A stretch of DNA of 64,000 bases from Varroa destructor (taxonomy: Eukaryota; Arthropoda; Arachnida; Mesostigmata; Varroidae). Below, in pieces: positions 12,612 through 25,429 of the stretch. The stretch lies in the NCBI RefSeq assembly GCF_002443255.2, contig NW_019211456.1, forward strand, positions 35,961,795 to 36,025,794, given 5' to 3'. Each line of letters starts with the position of its first letter. Position 1 is the stretch's first letter. Both the position numbers and the translations under genes were made by a program. The notes beneath the pieces were generated by a model that searched no databases, had not been told where the DNA came from, and was given only the letters and a program-made list of their open reading frames with translations.

Positions 12612-12617
12612 TTTATT
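12612..12617 (-). terminator. Poly(A) signal hexamer AATAAA, minus strand
   Basis: On the minus strand AATAAA lies 25 nt after the TGA at 12643-12645. It is a suitable 3'-end signal for the candidate terminal exon at 12643-12882. The hexamer alone is common in AT-rich DNA, so its value comes from its position. Confidence 0.3.
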
Positions 12618-12642
12618 AAATAACACACGTTGCCATTATAGT

Positions 12643-12882
12643 TCAGCTTTCGTGATTCCTTCGAGTCCTTTTGGTGTTGTCGTCGTCGCCATCTTGTTCT
12701 TTTTTCTTTTCCTTTTCTTCGCCAATTTTCGATGTCATATTTTGCTGCTCTACGTCCAGTAGGCTACACTCACTATCAGTGGCTCGTTGTTTTAATCCCG
12801 CCCATCGCCGGCGGTAGCGTATAGCGAGCAAAACGTTGTTTACCGTTAGGGCGAAGAAAATATAGTCGTAAAAACGTACAAG
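12643..12882 (-). CDS. Candidate 3' terminal exon of a membrane protein, minus strand
   Basis: The minus strand has an extended pyrimidine run (CCCTTCCTCTTCTATCTTC) ending about 20 nt before ACTACAAG, then 79 open codons and TGA. The peptide starts LVRFYDYIFFALTVNNVLLA, a likely membrane segment, followed by RYRRRW. It ends in a highly charged tail (GEEKEKKKEQDGDDD, then RTRRNHES). A hydrophobic helix followed by arginines and an acidic/basic tail fits a cytoplasmic C-terminus. AATAAA lies 25 nt past the stop. The frame is also open further upstream, to a TAA near 12935. A strong GTGAGT inside the frame (after GATA) could end the exon early. No family is recognised, and the charged tail may simply reflect the purine-rich minus strand. 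Confidence 0.3.
   Translation of the reverse strand, partial: LVRFYDYIFFALTVNNVLLAIRYRRRWAGLKQRATDSECSLLDVEQQNMTSKIGEEKEKKKEQDGDDDNTKRTRRNHES
12704..12719 (+). repeat. Homopyrimidine mirror repeat
   Basis: TTCTTTTCCTTTTCTT reads the same forwards and backwards on one strand and sits in a longer C/T-only run (about 12697-12720). Such mirror tracts can form triplex (H-) DNA. It overlaps the charged tail of the candidate exon on the other strand. Confidence 0.6.
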
Positions 12883-14740
12883 CTTGTAGTGCGCATGCGT
12901 CCAGATGAAGATAGAAGAGGAAGGGTAGGATTCTTAGCGCGTCGAGCGCCAAAGTGCCGAGAGAACTCTATCTCGATATCCACAGACCGGTCAGAGACCG
13001 AACTCCTCTAAGCAAGAGCACGAGGTGCCCCACACCGTGCGCACGGGACAAATGAACGTAAGGCGGGCAAAACCAATAGACGAGTGTTTTTAGAAATGTT
13101 CGACATAGACAAAACGATCGACGAAAACGCAAGAAAATACGCAGGCGTCGAGCGTGTACTCGCACCATCACCGTATTAAGTGCTTATGAGCCTATGTGAG
13201 CGCTAAAGGGTGCTTCCATTGCAATCTCAACTTTTTGTCTAGCAAGTTTGAAAAGACCACTAACAATAGGAAGGAGCCCCTGCATCGGGCAGCCGGCGGT
13301 CTCTGATCATATTTTAAGAAGTCGTTAGCATTTTCTAGAGCGTCGCTTGCGTGTTGACGCGGCAACGGTGAATCAATGGAGGTTCTGCTAGTAATCTGGC
13401 ATCGCGGAAATTTGTTTTGCCAGGTTTCTGAAACTTGTGAGGACGAAGTGAGTAACTTCGTGTGTGTACTATAATGCCCCTATACTTCAGTTGTCGTTTT
13501 TCTTGAAAAGGAGAGTTAAAAGAGCGAAGAAGAGACAGAGTTTCGGACGTCGTTACACGGATGTTGTAGAAAATACACGTGTGTGGTAAAAACAAAAAAA
13601 AAAAACAAAGCTAAGGCTACGAAGAAAAAAGATATGTAGTAGATAATAGATCGATTGGCAGAACAGTGGACAGTGGAAAAGTACTCCAAATAAATATCTG
13701 CGATCTAGTCTTTTGTCATTGTGCCTATGTAGCGATAACGTAATAATCAAGACGTGTGCAGCGCGATCAGTAGAGTGCGATAAAGTAGTGGCTTTTAAAG
13801 ACATCATGCTTTAGTTATCCGTCGACTTCTCTGATGCTTATTACTGAATTGAGGCCTCGTGGTCACTTCGAGTGATTTTAGCAGAAGAAAAAGTTCTGCG
13901 AAAAGTGCGTGTTCCCATAGGAGTATTTACTACAACTATTAGAATACTACTGCTACTACTACTAGAACTTACTACAAAAAATCATTACTATTGCATCTTA
14001 ATCCTTTCTCTTTTTTCTTTTATCGTCGTTGTTATTGTTGTAGTTAGGTTGCAGAACGAACTAAAACTTAGGACAAGTCGTGCATTTATTTATTGCTAAC
14101 GCTGTTATCAGTATAGGCTCATGTTACGGCCTGTTATTGGGGAGTCGGAAAACAATACAGTGACCGTCAGTGGGAAGCTGAAGCAACGAAGAAGCGTAGA
14201 AGTTCTTCACCTCAACCTGTGATTAAGCTATGGAGTATTCTGTTTTGCGGCTAGTTGATATATGGTTAAGTGAACTTCTCCTTGTAACTTTTTTGTGCGT
14301 CATTGTAAAGCGCAGTACCGTCTTGCTCTGCTGAATCGTCGTTGGTGGTCCATAGTCCGTAACACAGACGCCGTAACAAAAGGAAGTCATAGTGATAAAA
14401 AAAAAAAAAAAGTAAAAAAAGCCACAAATGAAACGTCAAAGTTTTCTTTATATGTAGACGTTTGTGGGGTGATTCGTTGCTCATAACAGACTGTGCGCAA
14501 GGTACCAAACTGCAATTCATTGAAACTGCAGGAGCACGCTGGTCGTTCCCACCAAAGACTAAAAAGCCGCACCGTTCGGGACGGAATTGGTTCGACGAGT
14601 AACAACTGGCGAACAGAAATGAGACAGCGTCGCAAGCATCGGAGAAGGTATAATAGAAAACAAATGACTTTTAGCTCAAATGAGGCCAAAGCCTTCGTGT
14701 TCAAGCAACCAATGGCAATGACCCGTTCGTTGATAATTAA
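12883..14740. other. Mixed-composition stretch, many short open frames, no gene recognised
   Basis: The 12.9-13.2 kb part is GC-richer and open in several frames on both strands. The 13.5-14.5 kb part has A runs (13594-13605, 14397-14411) and TAC/TAG-like trinucleotide patches near 13940-13970. The frames at 14387-14746 (-) and 14493-14756 (+) overlap on opposite strands, so at most one could be real. The sequence could be untranslated exon. I see no decisive signal. Confidence 0.4.
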
Positions 14741-14742
14741 TC

Positions 14743-14788
14743 TCACAAGATATTAAATTTTGTTTTCACAAGATATTAAATTTGTTTA
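14743..14788 (+). repeat. Tandem duplication, two 23-bp units
   Basis: The 18-base core TCACAAGATATTAAATTT occurs at 14743-14760 and again at 14766-14783, followed by TGTTT and GTTTA. The period is 23 bp with two near-identical units, pointing to a recent local slippage or duplication. Confidence 0.9.
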
Positions 14789-14820
14789 GTACCTTATCGT
14801 TGTGCGACTGCCTCAATTGC

Positions 14821-14838
14821 AGCTGTCCATGGACAGCT
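14821..14838. repeat. Perfect 18-bp palindrome
   Basis: AGCTGTCCATGGACAGCT equals its own reverse complement over all 18 bases. The flanking bases (C on both sides) break the symmetry. It could be a dimeric protein-binding site or a chance palindrome. It is 33 bp beyond the 23-bp tandem duplication. Confidence 0.9.
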
Positions 14839-15900
14839 CATCGTGGGCGTTTGCGGCAATGAATCTTGGGATGTCTTCCTGTGAAATTACAACTATAGGC
14901 GTTTTAAGTTATGTTGATTCATGTTGTCTTCGGGGTCATGAAAAGTAAGTTATCGGCAACTGCACCAAGCTTAACTACAAAACATTGTCCTTACGTAACG
15001 CTAAGCCGTATAAATGCCATTACAAAATCGATGAATGGTCAACAGCTTCGCTCTCTAGTCATATTGCAGCCAAATATATACCCTATTTTCTGCACTACCT
15101 CAATTGGCGGTAACCTTTTGGAAAATCGAAAACGACTTTGTTCAAGAGTAACAACTCGGCGAAAGGAGGAAAGATTGTCTTCAAAACGGAGAGTTTCGAG
15201 CGACTAAAGTGGTGAGACATTTTTGGCTGAGGATAGGCCAAGGGAAAACCCTTCAACTTGGGACAGACTATCGACAACGTATGGCTTACAAATGATCTCC
15301 AACTGCATCCAAGGGTTGAAATAGAGTTAATACTTCATAATGCTATTCGCATGCGTGTTAGCTAGATAATCACGATGGCACATCGTTGTATCTCTAATCG
15401 TTAGTGAAGTCGTACCGGAATAGACCTAAACCGAGTTACTTCAATATTCAACATGTATAAGTATTACGAGCAGGTTTTCTAACATTGCAGTGAAGATTGC
15501 GTTCGCTTGTTTGTAAGACGACGTTCGATTGTAGTGAAAGAAGTTTTCCTTTTTTTCGTTTCCGCAAACGAATTTTTGCTCGGTATTGGACCTTTTATCT
15601 GTTACACAGAAAATCACACGTAAACGATATGGGTCTGTGGCAACGACAACGACGTCTTCATCAGGTCAAGACCAGTTCTCCGTAACTAAAATTTTGATTA
15701 AAATCTTCCCTTTAATAATAATATTCTAGTGGGTGTCATGCATAAACTTATCTGAGCCAATTTCGTCTAATGGCACTTGTTATCTTTGACTAACACTGCA
15801 AGTTGATGGTTCTGCAGTAGGCTATACCTGAGCATCTAAAACACCTGACGACGAATAGGCTACATGGCAGACGAAGTGTGTCCTAAAGACTGCTTAACAG
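14839..15900. other. No gene recognised
   Basis: The short open frames at 14911-15207 (+), 15095-15277 (-) and 15497-15685 (+) are chance-length. No repeats beyond background were noticed. Confidence 0.45.
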
Positions 15901-15902
15901 GA

Positions 15903-16062
15903 CGAGTTATGCCGACAGTAGCTTTTCTGGTTTCATATTGCTTCAACCAAATATCGCTTCAAGTACGAAACCAAGAGCATCCATGCCCAGTTTCGAACCC
16001 GGTCCATCTCATGTGTCGTTAGCGCTGACAGTCAAACACGTTACCAACGTACAACGATGGAC
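15903..16062 (-). mobile_element. tRNA-derived SINE copy (minus strand)
   Basis: Read on the minus strand, the head has GGTAACGTGTTTGAC where other copies have GTAACGTGTTTGCC. A B-box-like GGTTCGAAACT lies at 15989-15999. GGGCATGGATGC follows, as GGGCATGGAC does in the 52.3 kb minus copy. The 3' end (plus strand CGAGTTATGCC at 15903) aligns with the CGAGTTTTA end of the 33.4 and 27.0 kb copies. The copy is diverged and has no clear target-site duplication or A tail. Confidence 0.75.
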
Positions 16063-19000
16063 GCAATATTTTTATGATATGAAAACTTCAACTACTATAA
16101 ACAATATCCTCGCTTGTTAGATGATTTACGTCCATATCTGACAGACTTAAGATGGTCGTTTTATAAGCGTTCTAATATTACATCATTGACTGCGGCTACT
16201 GCCATCGTGACGAAGGTCGACGTTGGACCTGGGAACATTTGACGACCCCGGTGGTTTACGGTTGATGGATATGGACATTCTCGAACTCGATCTGCTTTCA
16301 TCTATGACGTAATTTTGGACTGCACATCCACAGTGACGCATTACATTATCACTCGTAGATGTGAGACATAAACACTCAGTGGCGATAGAATGGTATACGA
16401 CCGCAGCTGTACAGAGAGCGTGACCTATCCTTGTGTTTGTTGGCAAGCTGAAATAGAGTTTATGTTAAAAAATCATTTTATCGAAATCACATGACAAGAT
16501 CGCAAAATATTTGCCTTGTGGTCCCATCATGCAACAAAGGCCTCCGTTTTCAAAGGCCAACAGTGAGACACTACCGTTTGAATAGCTTATTTAATACGAC
16601 GATTTCATAACTTTGAGCTGTTTGCATGCAAGCCATCTCGAGTGCGCTTTTTAGAGAACTCTTAGTAAACACACTACATCAGTCCAGTCTTCGGCCTTCT
16701 AGTACGATTGGCCCAGCCGTTGAGTTCAATCGGGGCTCTTGATCACCTGCCTAGCTCATCGAGCTGTTTAACGGGACGGTATAAATATTTTTGTCTAGTC
16801 TAGCCTTTTTACTCAGTTTCATACCTTGCTATTGGATATGACGGATAGAATCGAAAATAAAGATGCTTATTTGATGTAGGAGCATCAATACTGCATATTC
16901 TTACAGCGTTCATCTAGAGATAATGTGTGCGTATTTACGACGTTCCATTAGCACCCGCAAGTCAGCCGATTTCCTCTATAGCAAAAGAGTTTAATCATGT
17001 ATTGGTTCGAAGATACAGACGGAAGCCCCACTGAGGGCTTGATGCTGCCTAAGCAGTCCCAGACACAGCGCGCCCTCTATACACGTACATGGCAAACGGA
17101 ACCAGGATAAACCTTTGCGTGAAAATCAAATATGCGTAACAGCCGATGTTTACTTGTAGGTGTTCATCGCGGAAGATATTGTATTAAGTAAAACCTCATA
17201 TATTCATTTTCAGTTTATGTTTTTTGTCAATGTGTAGGAAACGATTTAGGTAATATATTGAATTATATGTCAGACCCCATGGCTATTTCTTTTAGTTGGA
17301 ACAAAAATAGGTTACTTCAACGAGGATGAACGGCCAAAAGCTATTTTCTTGGCTGTGTAAGGAGGCATTCATTCAACGGAGTCACCTATTCGCTGGATCA
17401 TGGGGGTTTCACACATTGGATTACCTCAGCCGGAGTGCCCCCCTTATTTGTGCTGTTCTTTTCGTTTTGCCAGTAAATGAGTTTTCGCAGTATGAAATAG
17501 CCTATTGGGCAATAGAATGACCCAGGCTGCTGTTGTTCAATTTTCGCATTATCTGTAGCGCCGGTTATTGGCTTGATTGGACGAATGAGCAAGAAAAAGC
17601 TTGGCTCTCCCTTGCAAACGGGTCTTTTCCTATGATTTTATATACAACGGAAGGGTGTTCGTTAATCAGAAAATTTTTCTCACAGTTACCTTATTTGATA
17701 ACACATGATTGTTATTTTCGAAGGAATCTAGGTCTTGTAATTCGATTTATAGGTGCACACTGTAAACTAGATGTATTGGAGGGATGCAGTTGGGGTGCGA
17801 GCATGTCCCAGTAAAACATGGACGCGTTGCTATACGTAGTTGTGTAACATGTCGACAGCTTGCAAATGCGTCTCGTAAACATCGTCATACATGCAAATGT
17901 ACGTCCAGCAGCGTAAAGCAGCCAGGTGCAGATAGTCATAAATATCGAAAGTTACTATTTTTGGACGGTATCTTTCATTACAGATGTTAATACGTTTCGG
18001 AAACTTTGAACAAGTTGGGTGTGGGGTCAGCGCTTTAAAAAGAGCGATTGTGTAGCGTTCTAATGATGTGTAAATCGATGGATCGTGCTTGAAAACGGAC
18101 CGCTCCCATCTCTAATATATATAATCAGACGTATCTAAGGGCGGAGACGATCAAGATATTTCGTGTTGTATTTGTAGCACGTAACGCCATCACATATATA
18201 CCGGCCATTATAAACTATCGGTAAAGTATACGTGAGCTTCTGGAATTAGTGTGTTGGCAGACGCGGGTCATGTACACAGTAACGTCTTGCCAATTACAGA
18301 GGACAAACGGGTGCTAGTACGGTCAATCAGATATCGGTCTTTAGACGATGCGAACTTATTGAAACAAACGTATGAAGCGGCTTTAGCTCGTTTCCAAAGC
18401 GATGACGATATCGTTCGCGTTACACAGACATGTACAGCCATCATCGATGATTTTTAGGTACATCGAAGAATTAATTCGTATCGTCTATAAGCCGATATCA
18501 TCAACGCCATGATCAGCACAGCAAGTAGGATTTACAAATCCGAAAGCACAGTTTTTACCGCATGTAGCATAGCGCAGGGACCGAACTGTGCGTTGACGAG
18601 ACAGCACGACGTACTCAAATTTACCATGATAGATCATATTCGATTGTCTAATATAGTATAACAAATCGTACCGTATGTACATGTGACTAGCCTGCTTGCG
18701 CCCTAGCCAAGAGATTTCAGTCTCTACTTAAAACGAACCGGGTTTACGGTCTGTGGTGCGAAGTGGTAATGGCTCCTGTACTGGACGTCCTCATGCAGCC
18801 TCGTTGTTTTTCGCGTTGTGTTCATTGAACAGGGAAATTGACCTTGTGAACGGAGTGTACTTGTTTCGCTACGTCCGTTGGCAGCCAATGTGAGTGCTGC
18901 AGCTGCTTGTTGTACGATACCGAAATAGATCAATGGAGTGTCTACACGCCAGTAGTAAAAAAATTGCTAGTAATGTTCAAATTGTTGGTGAAAGTCTGCG

Positions 19001-22000
19001 CGATAAAGCGACAGGGCGCTAAAGAGACACCGGTGCTGATTGTTCCTTTTTCGGTGATGTGGGTTAGATACCTTCGAGCTCTGGAAGAATGGTCTGGGTT
19101 GTATGACGCTGTTACGCGGTGCGCCATTCTACGTCCGGAGCCAGTGCTTGTACCAGTGCTTCTGACAGTTCTACTAGCAGTCCCAAAGGCACCGGGACCT
19201 TATAGTAATAGTGTTCCTTTATGAGCTCGGGAGTGTCGATTGTCCTATCGGTGTCCTAGACGCACTAGCCATACGGCTCTTTAGCAAAAACGTCGTTTTA
19301 ACCTTAACGGCATGATGAGATCGCGTTAGACCGCATTGACCACTCATTTTGAAACTTGTTTATATCATTCTTCGCGCTATTGACCCTTTCAACAGCAATG
19401 CACGATGTAAAGTGACCTGAACATCGTCAACTAGATCTTGCGAGTATAATAGGGATTTAATAGGGCGCGTAATACGAAGGTTTTACGCGTTGACCTTTAG
19501 TTTCTCGACACAAGCAGACCAACGCACTGTTGACAATGGCCCACATGCGATCAACCTTTCAGTGTGCACTGAAGCTCTTCACCAGTTCGGTTGATTGTTT
19601 CTGACGGGCATCGTACGATATCAATATGTAGGCCTATTGATTTATGGAAAAAAGACCACGTTGCGCCTACGTCTTTATCAATAATCTCAATGACATCATT
19701 TACTTCTTAAAGTGTCTAAGAATTTATCACTCCACTGTTTTTGAGATGGTCCGCTTACAAATGATCAAGAACATTTTTGATGTCCTGCAAATACGTCAGT
19801 TTGGTAACGGTTATCATCCGACTGGTTTAAATTACTGCTCTGAGGCAATGTGTTGCACATGGTAGCAATGTGTTTTCTGTCAAAGTTACGTCTGAAAAAC
19901 GTGTACGTTTAGGTAAAGCGTTGCACTTAAGTAAAGGTCATCGTGCAATGATGAGTTCCGTTATCCATTAGAATCGATAGCTAGCTACGCACGAAAACCA
20001 TGAATATTATAGTTTAATTAAGGATCTCCAATCGGGATTGGAATGGAAAGTTTTATGTGTAGCTTTCTAGGCAAACCAGTGCAAGATAAGTCCATCGTTT
20101 GAGCTTACTTGGGTATTCCACTTTTGTTTGTTGCTGTAATAAGGTCTTCCTGATTACAGTAATCTATCTTGTTCTGTGTTTTCTATGATGACCTTTTTAA
20201 TGGGTAGAATTTGCCACAAACTCATTTACCGCTTACGTACATTTTGCTATTGCTGCGACAGCATTACCGTATCGATATCGATGATCATTTGCTTAATGAG
20301 CCGTAATCGATCTGAAACATATCAGATGATGAAAGTTTCCATCGTATGTAAAGATACTAACTTTGGAGAGCAAGTACAATTTACGGTTAACTAAAAAGAC
20401 TCTTTACGCTGTTTATATATTTGCTACTGCAGCTTACACTGGCTGACTGAATTTGTTAGTGTCTAAAAGGCACAGTCAAGCGCGGCATAAACTGTGAGCT
20501 CTGTTATTTTTTACCCCCGGTCTGGTATCCTGTCTGACACTAACAATAACATCGAAGGCCAATCAGGCTGGCATGACAAACAGGAAATGTTGTGAATAGC
20601 TAGAGATATCACCATGTCAATCGGCTACGTCCAAGCACTGTTCTAAACTAGGGAAGTTCCGATGAAAGAATTCCTTAGGGAATGGCAATTGCTGTTAAAC
20701 TGGGCCAACCTAGTCCTGGAACGGCAACAATAAAAAATGTACCTCAGGGAGACGTTATAGGCAAAGTCGTTCATTTAGCGATAAGTCCGAAAATCCAAAC
20801 CAGTTCCATAAAAAAACAGTCTCTTCTGGGGCTACCTAAAGGGACAATCGGATAAATCGTATCTCTGGCATCCTTGATCTCTACTGTGAAATCGAAACGC
20901 GCGCATTTTGCTTCTCACGCTATATGTGAGATAAAAGCCGATAAGTTTCTGCTGCTGCAAGCTATTTTATTTTGACATCAGTATTAGGCTAGAATCATTC
21001 TCTGAAATCGGCTTAGGCACGTACAAGCAATAGTGAGCGAGCTCTGTCAGATTATTCTTTCCACAAGAACTTGCTTAATGCAAACTTACTATCATCTTAC
21101 AAAACGGGATTCGACATTGCCTTGAGTCAATCTTCAGGCTTGATACTGAAATGTTTCAGAATACAAGCTAACAGGGGTATCATTCATAGGAGACGTGTGA
21201 GGAATCATGAAGTTCCATGTATAAAATATAAATATAAAATATAAAACAGCATCAAAGCACCAAAATACTAAAAAAGAAAATACGAGATCGAAAAGAACCG
21301 TGAAAACTAAAATGATTCCAATATAATATATCCATTAATATTTTCGTCAGATCGACACAGCTGAAGCTAGATAATTGAATACTTTAGTTTCAAAGAATTA
21401 CAGACGTTGATGATAATCCTTCGACGCACCCATGAAAATGGCCAAAGCGTACTCATACGCTGGTTGTAATATGAAGTCTTTCGTACGAAACAAAAGATTT
21501 TCGCCCGGGCCGATTGTATTTATAAACCGCTGATGATCGGGTAAACTGTTTGGGTCAAATTGGCTTTATGGCAACTATACCAGTAATTAGTCATGAAATA
21601 TACCATTAAAATGAACCATTGTTTTACATATATATATAGTGGCCTGACATTTTGATCGTTGTCCGTAGCATCAGTACAAGACATTGTGGAAATTATGGGA
21701 ACACGATTCATAATAGACGTATTACGGCTTCTGGGAGAAGCAGCGCCACTCGGCGGTGGTGGCTATAGGCTTCAGCAGCATTGAAGTTATCGAACGGTCC
21801 TTACTATCCGGCCCATGGCAACGAAGGACAGCGTTTAAGTTTGCGGGCTAGCTTCTTTTTGGGCATTTTTATTTAGTATAAACCCGCTACCAGCAATAGC
21901 AGCGGTCGTGTTTATCATAGTGGTTCTCTGTCAAGGGAGGCTTACACAGACAGAAGCACACGAACCGTTCAAGCAGTCTCCAAACTAATCCGGTGAATAC

Positions 22001-25000
22001 TACTCGTTTAACGCTGGACATTGTTATGGGCAGATTACACTTATAAAAAAACATACTAGTAGCATACTGATGACGACCGCGCTACGTCGTCAAATTAGTC
22101 CATTTTAACGTTTCATCTCCTTCGGTCTGAAAAATAAGGAAAAGGAATTAAGGATAAGGAAAATAAAGAAAATACACAACAAATTATTGTGTACATTTGT
22201 AGCTTTAACAGAAACAGCCTTGTCTTGCAGAGCCCAACTGATCATTGAGAAATCTGATGTGGACAACGAACGCCTTGACGTAAGTGCAAGCACTACCTTA
22301 AATATGTGCGAACTAGTATGAAATATCATACAAATTCAGCGGTTACTTCATTCAGACATACTCAGATAGGCTTTGAGGTTATTCTTTATTCTAAAGGCGG
22401 AACCAAAACCTTCCATGTCCAAATCAAAGCTTTTAGGACAGGGTACTAAAAGCCAAAGAAAATTTATTATTATTTGGTCCAGCGCCGCAATTGTCATAGT
22501 GGTAAATAAGTTCTCTATAACCAGAATACAGCCAGAGGCAGCCAACGAGATGCATACACAACAACAGAGCACTGCCAGCAAATGAGCTCTGTAATTAACT
22601 AATAAGTATGAGAAAACTATAAAAAATAGAAAAAAAGCAGTGCATGTCGATAGTATTGTCTGGATCGTCTTTGCTACTCATGTAATACAGTCTCCTGCAA
22701 GAACAGCTCGGTCCGGCAAGAATGTTCCCATTCAGTCGGTGCTTTTCAGGATAGACTTAGTTTTCTGACGCCTGTTTGTCTAACATCGACAGTAATAACG
22801 AAAGAAGAATGAAAGTTTTTTTTTTGGCTGTTTCTTTATTCGAGCTCTCCTGTGGAGCGACATTTGCTGGACCCTCTCCCTGCTGGAAAGCAAAAAGTTC
22901 AATACGCAACACGTGCGGTTTACCACTTGGCTGCCTGAAATAGCGCAAACTTGAGCACCAAATAAGGTGGAGGTTGGATGAGGACGCGGTCAAAACGGCC
23001 GAACTACCTTTCGTCCTTTCCTTTCGTCTGCGAAAGCCACACGGCTTACTGCCCGTCCGACTGGGACTCTTCAACTGCGCTATCTGCCTTAGCGTGTCTG
23101 TCTGCTTGTGTGTGTATCACTATGCTTTTATACAAGTATATAAAGAAGCCGGTGTCGGCACACCTGTGTGTGTATATGTATCGATTCTGCGCCAGCTTCT
23201 TCTCTCGTTCTTAAAACCGCTCAACGCTCCAAGTTCTGGCCGTATTTCCTGTATACACTATCGGTATTACAACTCGGAAGTCGACTCCATTCGGAAAATA
23301 TCTCTCATAGGAGCCCTTTCAAGTCGAAAACTACTAGGAGGTGAAAATTAGGTACTTCAGCGAAAAGAGGGGGCGAGCGGTGTTTGAACGCCGGTGGCAA
23401 CTGTAAAGAAACCGATAGCGAACCTTCCAAATCGTCACCAGATGTGGCGGCCAGCAGTCGAAGCAACATATTGTTTGCTTCCAGAGGGCAAGGGGCTAAA
23501 GGAGTATTGGCTGGGCGTGGGGAGGAATATTGTCTTGTCAACGACTAGGCTACCCGGAAACGTGGGGCATTTGTGGGGCGCGAGAAATAACATGGCGGAT
23601 TAACCCAACGGACAGATGATGGCCAACTGAGCAGGAAAGCTTACCCTTGAGATCACTTTCCCTATCGGTAATAGTGACATGCTCAAGTTGGCTTACTTGG
23701 TTAGCTTCAAATGGTTAAGCTGACGTTCGGTGTATCGTACAAAATGTTACAATGTTTGCTTTTGTGTCTGAGAAATATAAAGATGCATCTATCATTTGCT
23801 TCTAAACTTTCATTTGAATTGTTGAAGTTAAAAGTAAATGTTTAGTGGAGAACGGCTTATTAGACCGTTAAGTGCGCAAAACCCTTTCAGTAAGGAACGC
23901 AATAATCTAAAAAAAGGAGAAAAATAGGTATAACAATCTTGAACCCGGTCAGATTGTCCGCTGAACCGATTGAATAATGTACGTATGCATTTAAAGATAT
24001 TTGACATTTTCCATGAAAACCTAATTAATTGTTTTCCTTCCCCACTTGCCAATAGACAGAGCAGCGGATTACTACTATAGCAGACTGTGTATTTAGATTG
24101 CATCGAGCACTTTAGCGGCGGTATTTTTCACTCCAACGGACGTTCTTTAACGAAAGTCGAGTAGCATCATCGATGCACTTGGATTTTACTGGTATTTGCC
24201 GCGACTATACCACAAAGTGTACCAGGATTTCACCCACGACGGAACTTCTATTTATATTTTTATCATTGATACGTCAGATGTTCAGAAGATGGTAGCGGGC
24301 CCCATCAAGTCTGCTTCTGGAAAAAAAATTGAATATCTCCACAAAGTCACTTAGGATTGGCGCTTGTCGGTGTTTTAGTTGCCCCCTAGATTCCACCGTG
24401 AAAATTCTACGCAGCCTGGAGTAATCCTCGAATATGCGTGCACACAAACGAAAAATGGCGTCCTAAAGTCGGGGAATTGATTCCTTTGTTTTTCGAAAAA
24501 TTCCGCCAAGGTGTATCGAAAACATCAGTAGTTTGCGGTACGATGAAAATTCTTTCGGACTTTCCTATTTGACAGTGACCAGCTTATGTTGTGATTCTTT
24601 TAATGGTAGTTAGTGCAATTGTAAATTGTTTCCAAGCTAAGTTAAAGAGATGTATTTTGTTAGTTTTCCACCATGAAATCTATCGACAACGGTGACGTTA
24701 AGAGAGTCATGTTTACGTATTTAAAAGGGTCCTATCGATTTTTACTTATGCTCCACTTATCGTGCATACTTAAATTCATGTAGCTGCCCAAATCGGGCGA
24801 TTACGTATGCTGAAGGAAAGGCTGAAACGTTTAAAAAGTGAAGCTAGATATTACGTACAATAGGCTATCCCGTTGACAACCTAGGTAGAGTGAAAAACGA
24901 TATGCGTCTAACGTTGGAGGAACTGCTAATTCATTAACTTTAATTTTACAAAAAAAGTTAAAGTACAACTGTACATAGATTGCGCAACACTTGATAATCA

Positions 25001-25180
25001 GGTTATTTCTACGTTGGATCTCACTTTCGATATTTCGGCCTCAACCATAAGGAACAACTGAGAGCAACTGTTCGAAATGGTTATGGCACTGTCGCACTTC
25101 TACGCCTAATGACGTCGTAGTCTTCCACTGTCCTCGCACGCAGTACGATTCCCATTGTTACCCACTACTCGTTTGCATGG
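16063..25180. other. No gene recognised; intergenic or intronic
   Basis: This is a long stretch without supported genes. Things seen: an A/T-rich tandem-like run at 21222-21246, a short (TA)n near 21630, ATCGATATCGAT at about 20270, a purine-rich run near 22134-22175, and a 12-bp imperfect tandem (CCAGTGCTTGTA then CCAGTGCTTCTG) at 19141-19164. The 22.75-23.35 kb part is GC-richer, and open frames overlap on both strands. A good minus-strand acceptor (TTTTTGCTTTCCAG, exon side from 22882) leads to a short frame with a stop, but nothing confirms it. Confidence 0.45.
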
Positions 25181-25426
25181 TTATTTCGTTGAGCGTGATG
25201 CGCTTACCAGGACTTGCGTCAGCGCCGGTAAAAATCGCAGGACGGTCGTATGATACTTCGAGGCCTGGGAGACCTGGGCTGCAATTATAGCGAGAACCTG
25301 TAACGTGGAAATAGTTTGGGGCCATAAAGGTTTAGCAGCCCCGTTAGCTATACGGGCTGTTAGCCCTGAGCCAATCATGGGGGCAAACGTGTAGAGCCGG
25401 GCGATAGTTAGCTTGTACCGAGGCAA
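25181..25426 (-). other. GC-rich block with an 81-codon open frame; identity unknown
   Basis: This block is clearly GC-richer than its flanks, with sharp edges. The minus strand is open for 81 codons, reading IARLYTFAPMIGSGLTARIA early and HTTVLRFLPALTQVLVSAS late. The composition is hydrophobic and alanine-rich. An imperfect hairpin (CAGCCCCGT at 25336-25345, ACGGGCTG at 25352-25359) lies inside it. It could be a decayed mobile element, a captured coding fragment or a single exon. No splice signals convinced me, and I do not recognise the peptide. Confidence 0.3.
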
Positions 25427-25429
25427 TCC

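Noticed and set aside
12986..13060. Plus-strand exon-like frame ending at AAC before GTAAGG
   Set aside because: In this GC-richer patch several frames on both strands look equally protein-like, so the impression is not evidence.
16190..16260. Plus-strand peptide beginning DCGYCHRDEGRR
   Set aside because: No AG acceptor lies between the upstream stop and the frame, so it cannot be a spliced exon as read.
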